Assembly: GCF_039543645.1 (NCBI RefSeq)
Contig: NZ_BAABKD010000011.1
Location: 345,690-409,689, forward strand
Length of the DNA: 64,000 nt
Direction of reading: 5' to 3'
From: Paenalcaligenes hermetiae
Lineage (GTDB): Bacteria > Pseudomonadota > Gammaproteobacteria > Burkholderiales > Burkholderiaceae_B
The position numbers and the translations under genes are program-made. How positions within the stretch are numbered: position 1 is the stretch's first letter; each line of letters opens with the position of its first letter. The notes under the pieces were generated by a model that worked only from the letters and a program-made list of their open reading frames with translations, made no database searches and had not been told where the DNA came from. Positions 18,199 to 27,175 of the stretch are shown one piece after another.

Positions 18199-18352
18199 GG
18201 GTATCTCCTCAACCAACCCACGCATTGTAAGAATCGAATATGACAACCAAGTGAAGCGTTATTTACCAAAGGTAACAAGGCTTATCCAAGCCGTAACATC
18301 TCACGCCACCTTCGTCAAATAACTGTCACAATGCCTCATTACAATAGCCCGC
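18199..18352. promoter_or_regulatory. Divergent intergenic region vgrG / tssG
   Basis: These 154 bases lie between two divergent T6SS transcription units and should contain both promoters. TTACCAAAGGTAA (about 18261-18273) is a near-perfect palindrome and could be an operator. No strong consensus promoter was found. Confidence 0.35.
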
Positions 18353-19330
18353 ATGTCAAACGCGTCTTTTTTGTCTTCGTATTATGAACAGCTGACACAA
18401 CGCCCCTACGCCTATGATTGGTATGCGGTATTACGCCAGCTAGAAAATCACTACCCTTTAAAAAAACCTTTAGGGCGTAACCTGCTCCCAGCGCACGAGC
18501 CGATTCGGTTAGGACAGCACCCGTCCTTGGCTTTTGCGCCAGCTACATTACAACGTGCAACCTACAAAAACCAACAGCTGCATGTACATATAGCTAGTTT
18601 TGGCTTGTTTGGACCAAACGGGGCGTTACCTTTGCATTTAACCGAATACGCCTATCAACGTTTGCACCATCATCATGATGCCACGTTTACGCAGTTCGCC
18701 AACCTCTTTCACCATCGTTTAATTAGCTTGTTTTATCGAGCTTGGGCAGATAACCAGTGTGCGCTCAGCTTAGACCACCCTACTGAGACTTTTAGCCACT
18801 ATGTGGCACAACTCGCCCGCATTCCCTATCCTCCTCAGGGAAGTCCAGAGCTGATCGCTCCCCACGCTCGACTTTATTTTTCGGGCTTATTGGCTCAGTC
18901 TCGACGCAACGCGGCTGGTCTTGTACAGTTATTACGTGATTTTTTTACGGTGCCTGTTCAGCTACAAAACCATATTCCACAATGGATTTCTTTACCCAAA
19001 ACTCAGCAATGGCGCTTAGGCACTGGTGTATTGGGTGAACACCCTTTAGGCAAAAAATACTATGATGCGCAATATAAATTCCGCCTACAACTGGGACCCT
19101 TATCCTATGGGCAATTTCATTATTTTTTGCCCACACAGCGTGGCTATCTACAATTGCGACAATGGGTACAAGACTATATTGGGTTGGAGCTTGCTTGGGA
19201 ACTGCAATTAATTTTGCAACAGCATGAAGTCCAAGGAGTGCGTCTAGGCAAACCGCAGCCTTTGGGGCTGGCCACTTGGCTAGGGCAGCGCCCCAAAGCG
19301 CTAGGTCATGCTAAAGATGTGATTATTTAG
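18353..19330 (+). CDS. tssG: TssG, T6SS baseplate subunit
   Basis: The 325-residue protein matches TssG (ImpH/VasB): AYDWYAVLRQLENHYP, IRLGQHPSLAFAPATL, FGLFGPNGALPLHLTEYA and LFHHRLISLFYRAWA, ending LGLATWLGQR. TssG forms a TssF2G wedge subunit of the baseplate. It is on its own here: tssE/tssF, its usual upstream partners, are not next to it, and the next gene faces it. The ribosome binding site is weak. The 3' end overlaps the convergent NlpD-like gene by eight bases. Confidence 0.94.
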   Translation: MSNASFLSSYYEQLTQRPYAYDWYAVLRQLENHYPLKKPLGRNLLPAHEPIRLGQHPSLAFAPATLQRATYKNQQLHVHIASFGLFGPNGALPLHLTEYAYQRLHHHHDATFTQFANLFHHRLISLFYRAWADNQCALSLDHPTETFSHYVAQLARIPYPPQGSPELIAPHARLYFSGLLAQSRRNAAGLVQLLRDFFTVPVQLQNHIPQWISLPKTQQWRLGTGVLGEHPLGKKYYDAQYKFRLQLGPLSYGQFHYFLPTQRGYLQLRQWVQDYIGLELAWELQLILQQHEVQGVRLGKPQPLGLATWLGQRPKALGHAKDVII

Positions 19331-19994
19331 CCGGCAAATGGCGTGTTGCGTCCACGGCCTTACCGTTATAACGCAACTCAAAATACAACTGAGTGGTATT
19401 CGTGTCCGTACGCCCCATTTGCGCGATGGTTTGCCCTTGTTTTACTGACTGTCCTTCTTTTACAGCAAGCGATTTGTTATGGGCATAGACGCTAATAAAG
19501 TTTGCATCATGGCTAATAATCACCATATTGCCATAACCTCTTAAGCCATTACCTGCATACATGACCTTGCCAGCGGCCGCTGCCTTAATGGGCGTGCCCT
19601 CTGCTCCCGTAATAAACACCCCTTGAGACTGAGGACCTGTTCCACGACGATGCGAGCCTGGAGCTGGCCAAATCAACTTAATAGACCGTGGAGCCGCCAC
19701 TGACTGTGCTGTCGTTGCTTTGGGTGCTTGTACAGTAGATGTACCAGACGCTGCTGGGGGACTCGCACTCCCACCCTGCACTCGCAATAACTGCCCTACT
19801 TGAATATGATTCGGGTTCCGGATGTTATTGTTCCGCATCAACGCATTTACGCTTTGCCCATGCTGTCGCGCAATCTTGGAAAGCGTATCCCCTTTTTGCA
19901 CTCGATAATAGCCTTGAGGGGCCTGTTGCTTTTTAGGGCTAGAGCCACATGCCGCTAACACCAACGCCATCATCATTACTGCCAAAAAACGCAT
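19323..19994 (-). CDS. NlpD-like LysM / degenerate M23 lipoprotein
   Basis: The 223-residue lipoprotein has lipobox LAAC (Cys16), a LysM peptidoglycan-binding domain (about 29-72: YYRVQKGDTLSKIARQHGQ) and a C-terminal LytM/M23 domain (about 105-220: GTPIKAAAAGKVMYAGNGLRGYG, SVYAHNKSL, QLYFELRYNGK). The zinc-binding residues of active M23 enzymes are mostly lost: the HxxxD site reads SQGVFI and the final HxH reads LYF. As with E. coli NlpD, it is therefore probably an activator of an amidase such as AmiC in cell separation, not a hydrolase. This is inferred from family knowledge. It stands alone, convergent with tssG. Confidence 0.85.
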   Translation of the reverse strand: MRFLAVMMMALVLAACGSSPKKQQAPQGYYRVQKGDTLSKIARQHGQSVNALMRNNNIRNPNHIQVGQLLRVQGGSASPPAASGTSTVQAPKATTAQSVAAPRSIKLIWPAPGSHRRGTGPQSQGVFITGAEGTPIKAAAAGKVMYAGNGLRGYGNMVIISHDANFISVYAHNKSLAVKEGQSVKQGQTIAQMGRTDTNTTQLYFELRYNGKAVDATRHLPAK

Positions 19995-20075
19995 GCTTTA
20001 CCTTATTTATTAAACCAACAATCGTCTTAACTAAACCATAAAGCGCCCCATTTGCCAAGCGCTCATCGCACAACC

Positions 20076-22526
20076 TTAACTTGTTTTACCTACAGAAGAA
20101 GCATCAGCGGCTGAAGGTGGCACGGCCGCCACCGCTTCCACCCCTGAAGAGGCTGGGCCAATGACCTCCATTCGCTGGGTATGATGTAAAGCCAAACGAG
20201 CTTGAGCAAATAACTCCAACACAGCGAAAAAGACCTCACTACGTTGCGCACTCACTAAACGGGGTGAGGGCAAATAAAAAAACAAACTAAATGCAATCCC
20301 ACCATTTTGCTCAAAACCATCCACAGTCACAAAAGGCGCGGGGTCCTCTAATACTTGTTCATTGCTTTGTGCCGCACGCAATAAACACGCTCGCACCTGC
20401 TGTGCATCCACATTTACTGGCATGACCACGGTGATTTGCCCCCGCCCCAATGGCTCACTCAAGGTCACATTACGCACCACTTTGGTGATGAACTCTGAGT
20501 TTGGCACAATTACAGTAGAACGATCAAAGCGCTCAATCTCTGTGGCACGCGCATTGATCCGGCGCACATTTCCCTCCACATCCGTGCCTAAGCTTACCCA
20601 ATCGCCCACTTTAATTGGCCGCTCTGCTAAAAGCAACAACCCAGAAACAAAGTTTTGCACTACTGCCTGCAACCCAAAACCGATCCCTACTGACAAGGCA
20701 CTAACAATCCAAGCCATTCGGTCAAAACCAATCCCGGCTGCAGATAAAGCGACTACTACTGCGGCTACGTAGCCTACATAACTCACCAAACGCGCCGCCG
20801 ATGAACGCATACTAGGATCCAAGCGCGTATAAGGCAAATACTGATTCGCTAACCAAGCCTGTAAGCTGTGTACGGCCAACCCACCAACCACGAGCACAAC
20901 CATGCCATACAAAAAGGCGGCTGGTTTTAAGGTGACCTCACCAAAAGTAAAGCCTTGCGACAAAAACGCCAAACGTCGTTGCAACCAAATCACGGGGTCT
21001 TCACCAAATGGCAAAGAAAATAACGTCGCTGCTACAAGCAATAACCCAAGCTTAGCGCCCCCACTAAGTAATAAGACCGCTTGACTACGCCATCGCCATT
21101 GCGCTTGATTCAATTGGCTTTGCGCTGCATCTTGACGGACATTATTTAATACCGCTTGCGCCACATCACTCAGCAAGCAATACAACAAATAGGTCGTTAA
21201 TACCACCACGCCCAGCCAAATCACCTCTTGGATGATCAAATTACTTAATGCGGTATAACCAACCAATAAAGCTATTACACTACATAACACCGCTAAGCTT
21301 ACTAAACGCAAAGCAACACGGTGCAAGCCCGTTAACCAAACTGAACCTAAATCCAGCCCACCCTCTTTACGATAATAACGTTGCGCGCGCCATACGGCTA
21401 TGCCAACCACAGCATTTAACCCTAAAGCTAACAAACCATTGGTTAACATCACTGTGCTTAAGCTTGAACTAATCACATGCGTTAACTGCTGTAAAGTCCA
21501 TAGCACAATGATTAATCCCCCTAAAGTCAGTGGTAACCATTGCAACGCCTGCGCCACTTCATTGGGTAGACTCGGTAAGCGCCATGTGGGCTTATGGGGC
21601 GATAATAATGCTCGACCTAATCCTGCAATAAAAGCGGCCAAAGCCACCACCGCAATAAACTGTCGGACAAATACCAGTAGTTCGGGCGTTAAGCCCTCGG
21701 CATACATCAGCACCGATAACAAAATCAATAACACACCCGTAGGAATCGCCACATACAAACCAATTAAACCGATGGCAAGCAGACTTCTACGTAAACGCGT
21801 AGGCTGGCTTTTATTGACTAAAAAACGGATGAACCGAAACCAAATGGCGATCCCACCTAAGGCCCACACCAGTGCCCCCACACCAAGCCAGAGCTTATGC
21901 TGCCACGCTACCGGCGCAAATGCCTCTTTAATTTTTTGCCAACTTTTCTGTACTGCCAAGCGATCATCTGGCAATTTCTCCTGTAACTGCCGCCATAAAG
22001 ATGGGGCAAAAGGTGACAGGCCTCGCTGTGACACCACATCTTGGAACTGTTGCCTACGTTGCGCCGCTACTTCTGAAATGGCTTGTTCAGCCTCTACTGC
22101 AATCAAGCGCGCAATCTTAAGCTGTCCACTTAATGTGCTGATCTCTTCATTCAAAGCAGAGCGCTGTTTTTTAACGTCTTGTGTCTCTGTTGCCTCATCC
22201 TCTGGCAGGCCCAACTCCGCTAGACGTGCTTGTGCGGCTTGATGTAAAGGAGTAATGGTCGTATCAATCCCTGCTGCTTTGGTTTGCACTTGATTCAAAC
22301 GATTACGAAAATCCACCAACTGCTGGTCCGTAAATGGTATTTTGCTATCGGCAAGTGCCGCCTGAATTTGTTTTAGCTCCGTGCGTGCTTGGTCTAACTC
22401 TTGAGCTATATCTCGCACCCCCTCAGATTCCACAGCTTGTGCCGTAGCATAAAAACCGCCCAGTAGCAGCGACAACGCCAAAAACACACGCAGTAATACC
22501 GCCGGAAAAAAGACAAAAGTAGGCAT
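20076..22526 (-). CDS. Large MscS-family mechanosensitive channel (DUF3772 type)
   Basis: The 816-residue protein has a signal peptide (about 1-30, cut near ATAQA), a coiled-coil periplasmic DUF3772-like region (about 35-200), some ten transmembrane segments, and a C-terminal MscS pore and beta domain (GIGFDRMAWIVSALSVG, GFGLQAVVQNFVSGLLLL, ERPIKVGDW, VPNSEF). It is an MscK/YjeP-type channel that releases solutes on hypo-osmotic shock. The tail after about residue 790 is A/V/P/S-rich. It is separated from selD by a terminator. Confidence 0.9.
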   Translation of the reverse strand: MPTFVFFPAVLLRVFLALSLLLGGFYATAQAVESEGVRDIAQELDQARTELKQIQAALADSKIPFTDQQLVDFRNRLNQVQTKAAGIDTTITPLHQAAQARLAELGLPEDEATETQDVKKQRSALNEEISTLSGQLKIARLIAVEAEQAISEVAAQRRQQFQDVVSQRGLSPFAPSLWRQLQEKLPDDRLAVQKSWQKIKEAFAPVAWQHKLWLGVGALVWALGGIAIWFRFIRFLVNKSQPTRLRRSLLAIGLIGLYVAIPTGVLLILLSVLMYAEGLTPELLVFVRQFIAVVALAAFIAGLGRALLSPHKPTWRLPSLPNEVAQALQWLPLTLGGLIIVLWTLQQLTHVISSSLSTVMLTNGLLALGLNAVVGIAVWRAQRYYRKEGGLDLGSVWLTGLHRVALRLVSLAVLCSVIALLVGYTALSNLIIQEVIWLGVVVLTTYLLYCLLSDVAQAVLNNVRQDAAQSQLNQAQWRWRSQAVLLLSGGAKLGLLLVAATLFSLPFGEDPVIWLQRRLAFLSQGFTFGEVTLKPAAFLYGMVVLVVGGLAVHSLQAWLANQYLPYTRLDPSMRSSAARLVSYVGYVAAVVVALSAAGIGFDRMAWIVSALSVGIGFGLQAVVQNFVSGLLLLAERPIKVGDWVSLGTDVEGNVRRINARATEIERFDRSTVIVPNSEFITKVVRNVTLSEPLGRGQITVVMPVNVDAQQVRACLLRAAQSNEQVLEDPAPFVTVDGFEQNGGIAFSLFFYLPSPRLVSAQRSEVFFAVLELFAQARLALHHTQRMEVIGPASSGVEAVAAVPPSAADASSVGKTS

Positions 22527-22538
22527 AGGATCCCCTAT

Positions 22539-22575
22539 AAAAAAACCGCTAGCATCTATAGTAGCGGCTTTTTAT
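22539..22575 (-). terminator. Terminator downstream of selD
   Basis: A hairpin with stem TAGCGG/CCGCTA is followed on the minus strand by seven T. It ends the fdo-sel transcript just before the start of the next gene. Confidence 0.75.
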
Positions 22576-22598
22576 CTTATCTAAACAAACAAGGCGGT

Positions 22599-23654
22599 TT
22601 ATTTGACCTGAACACCCGAGCCTGCTGTAACGTGACCAATCTGACAGGCATAATCAAAGCCCTGCTCATGCAAAAGCGCTAAAACAGATGGCGCCACATC
22701 AGGACGACAAGAAATCAACAAGCCTCCCGAGGTCTGTGGATCTGTCAGCATACCACGCTGTGTAGCCGTCACTGTCTCGGCTAACTGAATATGCTCGCCA
22801 TAAGCTTGCCAATTACGCCCAGATGCCCCTGTAATAAAGCCTTGCGAAGCAAGCTCTGGCACATTCGGTAACCACGGCAATGCCGCAAAATCCAGCTCGA
22901 TTTTTACTTTTGAACCGCGAGCAATTTCCCACGCATGCCCCAACAACCCAAACCCAGTGACATCCGTGAGCGCATGAACCCCATCCATTTTAGCTAATAA
23001 ACTCCCTGGCCGATTCAACTGCGTTGTGCTTTGGATCATCACAGCATAATCGGCTTGAGATAGCTGCTGCTTTTTAAATGCCGCCGACATCACCCCAATG
23101 CCTAAGCCTTTAGTAAGAATTAACACATCTCCTACTTGAGCCGCTGCATTTTTACGGACATGTGCCGGATGCACCAACCCCATAGCTGCTAGGCCATAAA
23201 TTGGCTCCACCGAATCAATGGAATGCCCGCCAGCCACAGGAATCCCCGCAGCCTGACAAACATCTGCCCCACCTTTAAGAATTAAACCAATGTCGGTATG
23301 ACTCATGGTGTTAATGGGCATGCCCACAATGGCAAGTGCCATAATCGGTGTCCCCCCCATGGCGTATACATCAGAAAGCGCATTAGTAGCCGCAATCCGC
23401 CCAAAATCATAGGGATCATCGACAATAGGCATAAAAAAATCAGTGGTCGCAATCAGTGCCTGCTCATCATTGAGCTGATACACGGCGGCATCGTCCGAGG
23501 TATCTGTACCCACCAACAGTTGAGGATAGTTCGACATCGCCGGCATAGCCGCTAATAGCTCAGACAACACACCTGGTGCGATTTTACAACCACAGCCTCC
23601 ACCATGTGCTAAAGAGGTAAGACGCACAGCATCAGAAGTTTTTATATCAGACAT
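22599..23654 (-). CDS. selD: SelD, selenide, water dikinase
   Basis: The 351-residue enzyme makes selenophosphate from selenide and ATP, the selenium donor for Sec-tRNA synthesis. The catalytic loop reads HGGGCGCK (residues 17-24), so this is the cysteine form, not a Sec-containing SelD. Other family motifs are VGTDTSDDAAVYQL, TTDFFMPIVDDPYDFGRIAA, NALSDVYAMGG and TDVTGFGLLGH. The ATG at 23654 follows GGAGCC. It is the last gene of the formate dehydrogenase/Sec operon, just after tRNA-Sec. Confidence 0.97.
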   Translation of the reverse strand: MSDIKTSDAVRLTSLAHGGGCGCKIAPGVLSELLAAMPAMSNYPQLLVGTDTSDDAAVYQLNDEQALIATTDFFMPIVDDPYDFGRIAATNALSDVYAMGGTPIMALAIVGMPINTMSHTDIGLILKGGADVCQAAGIPVAGGHSIDSVEPIYGLAAMGLVHPAHVRKNAAAQVGDVLILTKGLGIGVMSAAFKKQQLSQADYAVMIQSTTQLNRPGSLLAKMDGVHALTDVTGFGLLGHAWEIARGSKVKIELDFAALPWLPNVPELASQGFITGASGRNWQAYGEHIQLAETVTATQRGMLTDPQTSGGLLISCRPDVAPSVLALLHEQGFDYACQIGHVTAGSGVQVK

Positions 23655-23716
23655 GAGAATTGGCTCCGAAACTCGAAATAAAGGCAAAACACGTTGCACA
23701 TGTGGCCAATAGAAGA

Positions 23717-23812
23717 TGGCGGAAAGCAGCAGGAGTCGAACCTACCTAGGAGTGTCTAACACCCCCAACTGGGTTTGAAGCCCAGCCGCATCACCGGATA
23801 CGAATGCTTTCC
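23717..23812 (-). tRNA. selC: tRNA-Sec (anticodon TCA)
   Basis: The 96-base gene includes an encoded CCA. It has an 8-bp acceptor stem (GGAAAGCA with TGCTTTCC), discriminator G, anticodon stem CTGGG/CCCAG with loop CTTCAAA (anticodon at 23776-23778), a long variable arm, and T stem GTAGG/CCTGC with loop TTCGACT. The 8+5 arrangement and long extra arm are typical of bacterial selenocysteine tRNA, which reads UGA. It lies between selB and selD on the same strand and is probably cut from the operon transcript. Confidence 0.97.
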
Positions 23813-23828
23813 GTAAAAGAGAGCCCCA

Positions 23829-25742
23829 TTAAAGATGGGGAAAGACGGTATTATCGGGACGAATCAAATGGCGATCCCGCAAACGACGAGTATAGCCAAT
23901 TCGCTCAAAAAACTCGAGGATTTGAATCGTTCTTTTGCGCCCGAGACCTAAATGATCACGAAACTCTGCCGCTTTAATACCCTTGTCGGCAGCTAAGCGC
24001 GCAAAGCGCTGCGCTAAATCCAAAACATGATCTCGATGATAGTATAAATCACGCACCACCTGAAACAAAACCCCTTGGCGTACCAGCTTACGCCCTAGCG
24101 CACGTAAACGCTCCTCGGGAACCTCAAGCGTTGCTGCCATATCTCTAACCCAAGGGGGATCAAACTGCCCCGCATACGACAACCCAACCAACTGATGCGC
24201 AATTGGTTCTTCTTCTGGGGTAAAGCTCACTGTATGGGCGCTTAAATGATACCAAGGTCCATTTAAAGCCAGACGTTGGCGCTGCACCAGCTCATGTAAC
24301 GCCGCCAACCATAAGGTATCCGACGACTTAGGTGCCACCATACGACGCAATCGTGCGGCTTCGACCCCAGGCTCATCAGGATAACGCTCATGGGCCTCCG
24401 CCAATACGGTTTCAATGCGTGTCAGCAGGTATTCCCAAGCATTATGATGGATCAGCACACGGGCACGTTGACGAGGCGCTTGTGCCCACAAAGCGGCTTC
24501 GGGAGCGCGTAAATCCTTGGTGTCACCACCAATGAGTCGCTCTAAAAAGGCTTGCTCCAAACCATACGGCGCTTGACGTAATAGCGGTGCAAGCCCGTCG
24601 CCGGCTAAATAAGCCTCGACACCATCTAGCCATGCTAAACGCGCTAAGGCACGACGTTTACGATCAGGGGCATTTGGATCTAATACTACACCCCCACCAA
24701 TCGTTTGTTTGGCTTGGGCATTACGCACAATAAAGCGGTCACTGGGCATAGCACAAATAGGCGTATCAAACACCAACTGCACCAGAGCCGACTGCCCAGC
24801 CTGCACCCGATCTTGGCTTAAAGGCACCACATGAGCCACATAATGCGCCGCTCCAAGGTGCACATGGACAGGCGTCCATGTTTTTAAAAGCCCCTCTGCG
24901 CTCTTTAATAAATGCAAGCGCACATCGATATGCGTCGATGGACTAAAACAGCGCCCATCCGCAATCCAATCACCACGTTGAATTTGCTCTGTAGACAAAT
25001 TCGCTATATTTAAGGCACAACGCTGCCCTGCCACAGCCGTGGAGCTAGGCGTGTTTTGGGCATGAATGCCACGTACTCGTACCGGTATATCGGCCGGCAT
25101 CAATCGTAAATCCGCCGCGGTGCTATTTGCATGAATCAACCCACTATACGCAGTCCCCGTTACTACTGTTCCTTGTCCCTCTAGACTAAACACTCGGTCT
25201 ACGGCCAAACGAAAAAAGCCTTCTGCAGCCTGACGCTGGAACCACTGAGCCTGTTCATATAAATACTGACGTAAAGGCTCAATACCCTCTTGCGATAGAC
25301 TATCAACCACAAATACGGGCGCCTGTGCTAAAAACGTCGGTTGTAATAGTACGCACAGCTGCTGTTTTAAGGCATCTATCTGCTCAGGTTGCGCACGATC
25401 TTTTTTGGTAATTACCACACAGCCGTGCTGGATACCTAACAAAGATAGAATCGCCACATGCTCTTGTGTCTGCGGCATAATGCCATCGTCTGCTGCTACG
25501 ATGAGCATAGCAAAATCAATACCCGTCGCCCCAGACACCATGGTATGCACTAGGTTTTCATGACCGGGCACGTCAACAAAACCTAAAATATCACCATTGG
25601 GCAATGGGGTATACGCATAACCCAAAGCAATCGTAATGCCGCGCTTTTTTTCGTCTTGCAATCGGTCGGTCTGCACCCCCGTTAATGCGTGAACTAAAGC
25701 GGTTTTACCGTGGTCAATATGTCCTGCTGTACCAACAATCAT
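23829..25742 (-). CDS. selB: SelB, selenocysteine-specific elongation factor
   Basis: The 637-residue GTPase delivers Sec-tRNA to UGA codons that are followed by a SECIS hairpin. The G1 motif is GHIDHGKT (residues 7-14), then RGITIALGYAY, DVPGHE and TKKD. The C-terminal winged-helix repeats that bind the SECIS RNA are present (last one GLGRKRTIQILEFFERIGYTRR). The ATG at 25742 overlaps the selA stop as ATGA, indicating coupled translation. A longer reading frame upstream lies inside selA and is not used. Confidence 0.97.
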   Translation of the reverse strand: MIVGTAGHIDHGKTALVHALTGVQTDRLQDEKKRGITIALGYAYTPLPNGDILGFVDVPGHENLVHTMVSGATGIDFAMLIVAADDGIMPQTQEHVAILSLLGIQHGCVVITKKDRAQPEQIDALKQQLCVLLQPTFLAQAPVFVVDSLSQEGIEPLRQYLYEQAQWFQRQAAEGFFRLAVDRVFSLEGQGTVVTGTAYSGLIHANSTAADLRLMPADIPVRVRGIHAQNTPSSTAVAGQRCALNIANLSTEQIQRGDWIADGRCFSPSTHIDVRLHLLKSAEGLLKTWTPVHVHLGAAHYVAHVVPLSQDRVQAGQSALVQLVFDTPICAMPSDRFIVRNAQAKQTIGGGVVLDPNAPDRKRRALARLAWLDGVEAYLAGDGLAPLLRQAPYGLEQAFLERLIGGDTKDLRAPEAALWAQAPRQRARVLIHHNAWEYLLTRIETVLAEAHERYPDEPGVEAARLRRMVAPKSSDTLWLAALHELVQRQRLALNGPWYHLSAHTVSFTPEEEPIAHQLVGLSYAGQFDPPWVRDMAATLEVPEERLRALGRKLVRQGVLFQVVRDLYYHRDHVLDLAQRFARLAADKGIKAAEFRDHLGLGRKRTIQILEFFERIGYTRRLRDRHLIRPDNTVFPHL

Positions 25743-27175
25743 GCTAAAGCGGTGCTCCATTGCGCTTGCAGAATAGCTTGTTCTGCCGCGCTTAAACAGC
25801 GTAAATCTAAAAACAAGGTATCGTGCTGAATACGTCCAATAACGGGGCGCTGCTGCCCACGTAACCATTTTTCCACACGCATAATCGGCCCACCAGCTCG
25901 CCCCGCCCCCACATAGCGCACCACTAAGCCATAACTGGGCAACACATCAATGGGCATGGCACCACTGCCGATTTGACTCAGCATAGGCTCTGCTGCCACC
26001 GTATAGTCCGAGCCTAGTGCTTGCTGCAACAGGGGTTGTAATGCTTTTGCCTGTTCCTGCATCTGTACAGCAGGGCGCGTTAACAGACGTAATGTGGTTA
26101 GACGCTGGGCTAAGTGCTCGGGGCTACGATACAAGGCTAAAACCGGCTCTAAGGCGGCAAGCGTTAATTTACCCACACGCAGCGCTCTTTTCAAGGGGTT
26201 TTTCTTGATGCTTTGAATCAGGTCTTTACGCCCTACAATGAGACCAGCCTGCGGTCCCCCTAATAACTTATCCCCGCTAAAAGTCACCACATCAGCCCCT
26301 GCCGCAATGGTTTCTTTTACTGTGGGCTCTTTAGGGAGCCCCCATTGTGATAAATCCACTAAAGTACCACTACCTAAGTCCACCGTAGTAGGAACCCCAT
26401 GACGCCGACCGATTTGTACCAGCTCGGCCAAGTTCACCTCTTTAGTAAAACCAACCACAGCATAGTTACTGCAATGCACTTTCATAAGCATCGCCGTTTG
26501 CTCACAAATAGCCTGCTCATAATCATGGGCATGGGTGCGGTTAGTGGTGCCGACCTCGATTAACCGAGCGCCAGCACGCTGCATAATATCAGGGATACGG
26601 AACGCTCCCCCGATTTCTACTAATTCTCCACGCGATACCACCACCTCGCGTTCCGCCGCCATTGTGCTTAGCATCAGCAAGACAGCAGCGGCATTATTAT
26701 TCACCACAGTAGCGGCCTCAGCGCCAGTTAACTCACAAATCAAAGCTTCTACCAGATCATCTCGATCCCCACGCTTGCCCGTGCGCACATCAAACTCTAA
26801 ATTGGCAGGGGTAGTCAACGCCGTCAGTACCGCTTGCACCGCCTCATCGGGCAATAAGGCTCGGCCCAAATTTGTATGTAAAACGGTACCGGTCAAATTG
26901 ATCATCGGACGCAACTGAGGTTGCAGGTATTGTTGTAGTTGTTTTTCAAATCGCGCTGCCAATTGCACTACATTGAGCTCACTACGTGCGAGTTTTCCTG
27001 CTAAAGCCTGTGCGCGTAGCTGCTGTAAAAGCTTGCGCAGCTGTTGGGTGATAAGCTGACGACCATGTTGCTGCACCCACAATGCAAATGCGGGCTCACT
27101 TAAAAGCCGATCCACAGCCGGCAAATCTGCCGGCTGTGCTAACGCCGTCGGATCCAAAGAAGTGGAATCAATCAT
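25739..27175 (-). CDS. selA: SelA, L-seryl-tRNA(Sec) selenium transferase
   Basis: The 478-residue PLP enzyme converts Ser-tRNA(Sec) to Sec-tRNA(Sec) using selenophosphate. Family motifs are INLTGTVLHTNLGRALLP, VNNNAAAVLLML, VEVGTTNRTH-like LIEVGTTNRTH, and the PLP-lysine loop TFSGDKLLGGPQAG. The length is close to the E. coli enzyme (463). The ATG at 27175 overlaps the fdhE stop as ATGA, so fdhE-selA-selB are chained by four-base overlaps. Confidence 0.97.
   Translation of the reverse strand: MIDSTSLDPTALAQPADLPAVDRLLSEPAFALWVQQHGRQLITQQLRKLLQQLRAQALAGKLARSELNVVQLAARFEKQLQQYLQPQLRPMINLTGTVLHTNLGRALLPDEAVQAVLTALTTPANLEFDVRTGKRGDRDDLVEALICELTGAEAATVVNNNAAAVLLMLSTMAAEREVVVSRGELVEIGGAFRIPDIMQRAGARLIEVGTTNRTHAHDYEQAICEQTAMLMKVHCSNYAVVGFTKEVNLAELVQIGRRHGVPTTVDLGSGTLVDLSQWGLPKEPTVKETIAAGADVVTFSGDKLLGGPQAGLIVGRKDLIQSIKKNPLKRALRVGKLTLAALEPVLALYRSPEHLAQRLTTLRLLTRPAVQMQEQAKALQPLLQQALGSDYTVAAEPMLSQIGSGAMPIDVLPSYGLVVRYVGAGRAGGPIMRVEKWLRGQQRPVIGRIQHDTLFLDLRCLSAAEQAILQAQWSTALA

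Noticed and set aside
21400..22242. A 280-residue plus-strand open frame within the large MscS gene
   Set aside because: It is antisense to a well-supported channel gene. Its composition (rich in S, T, N, A, K) is that of a shadow frame, and it has no ribosome binding site.
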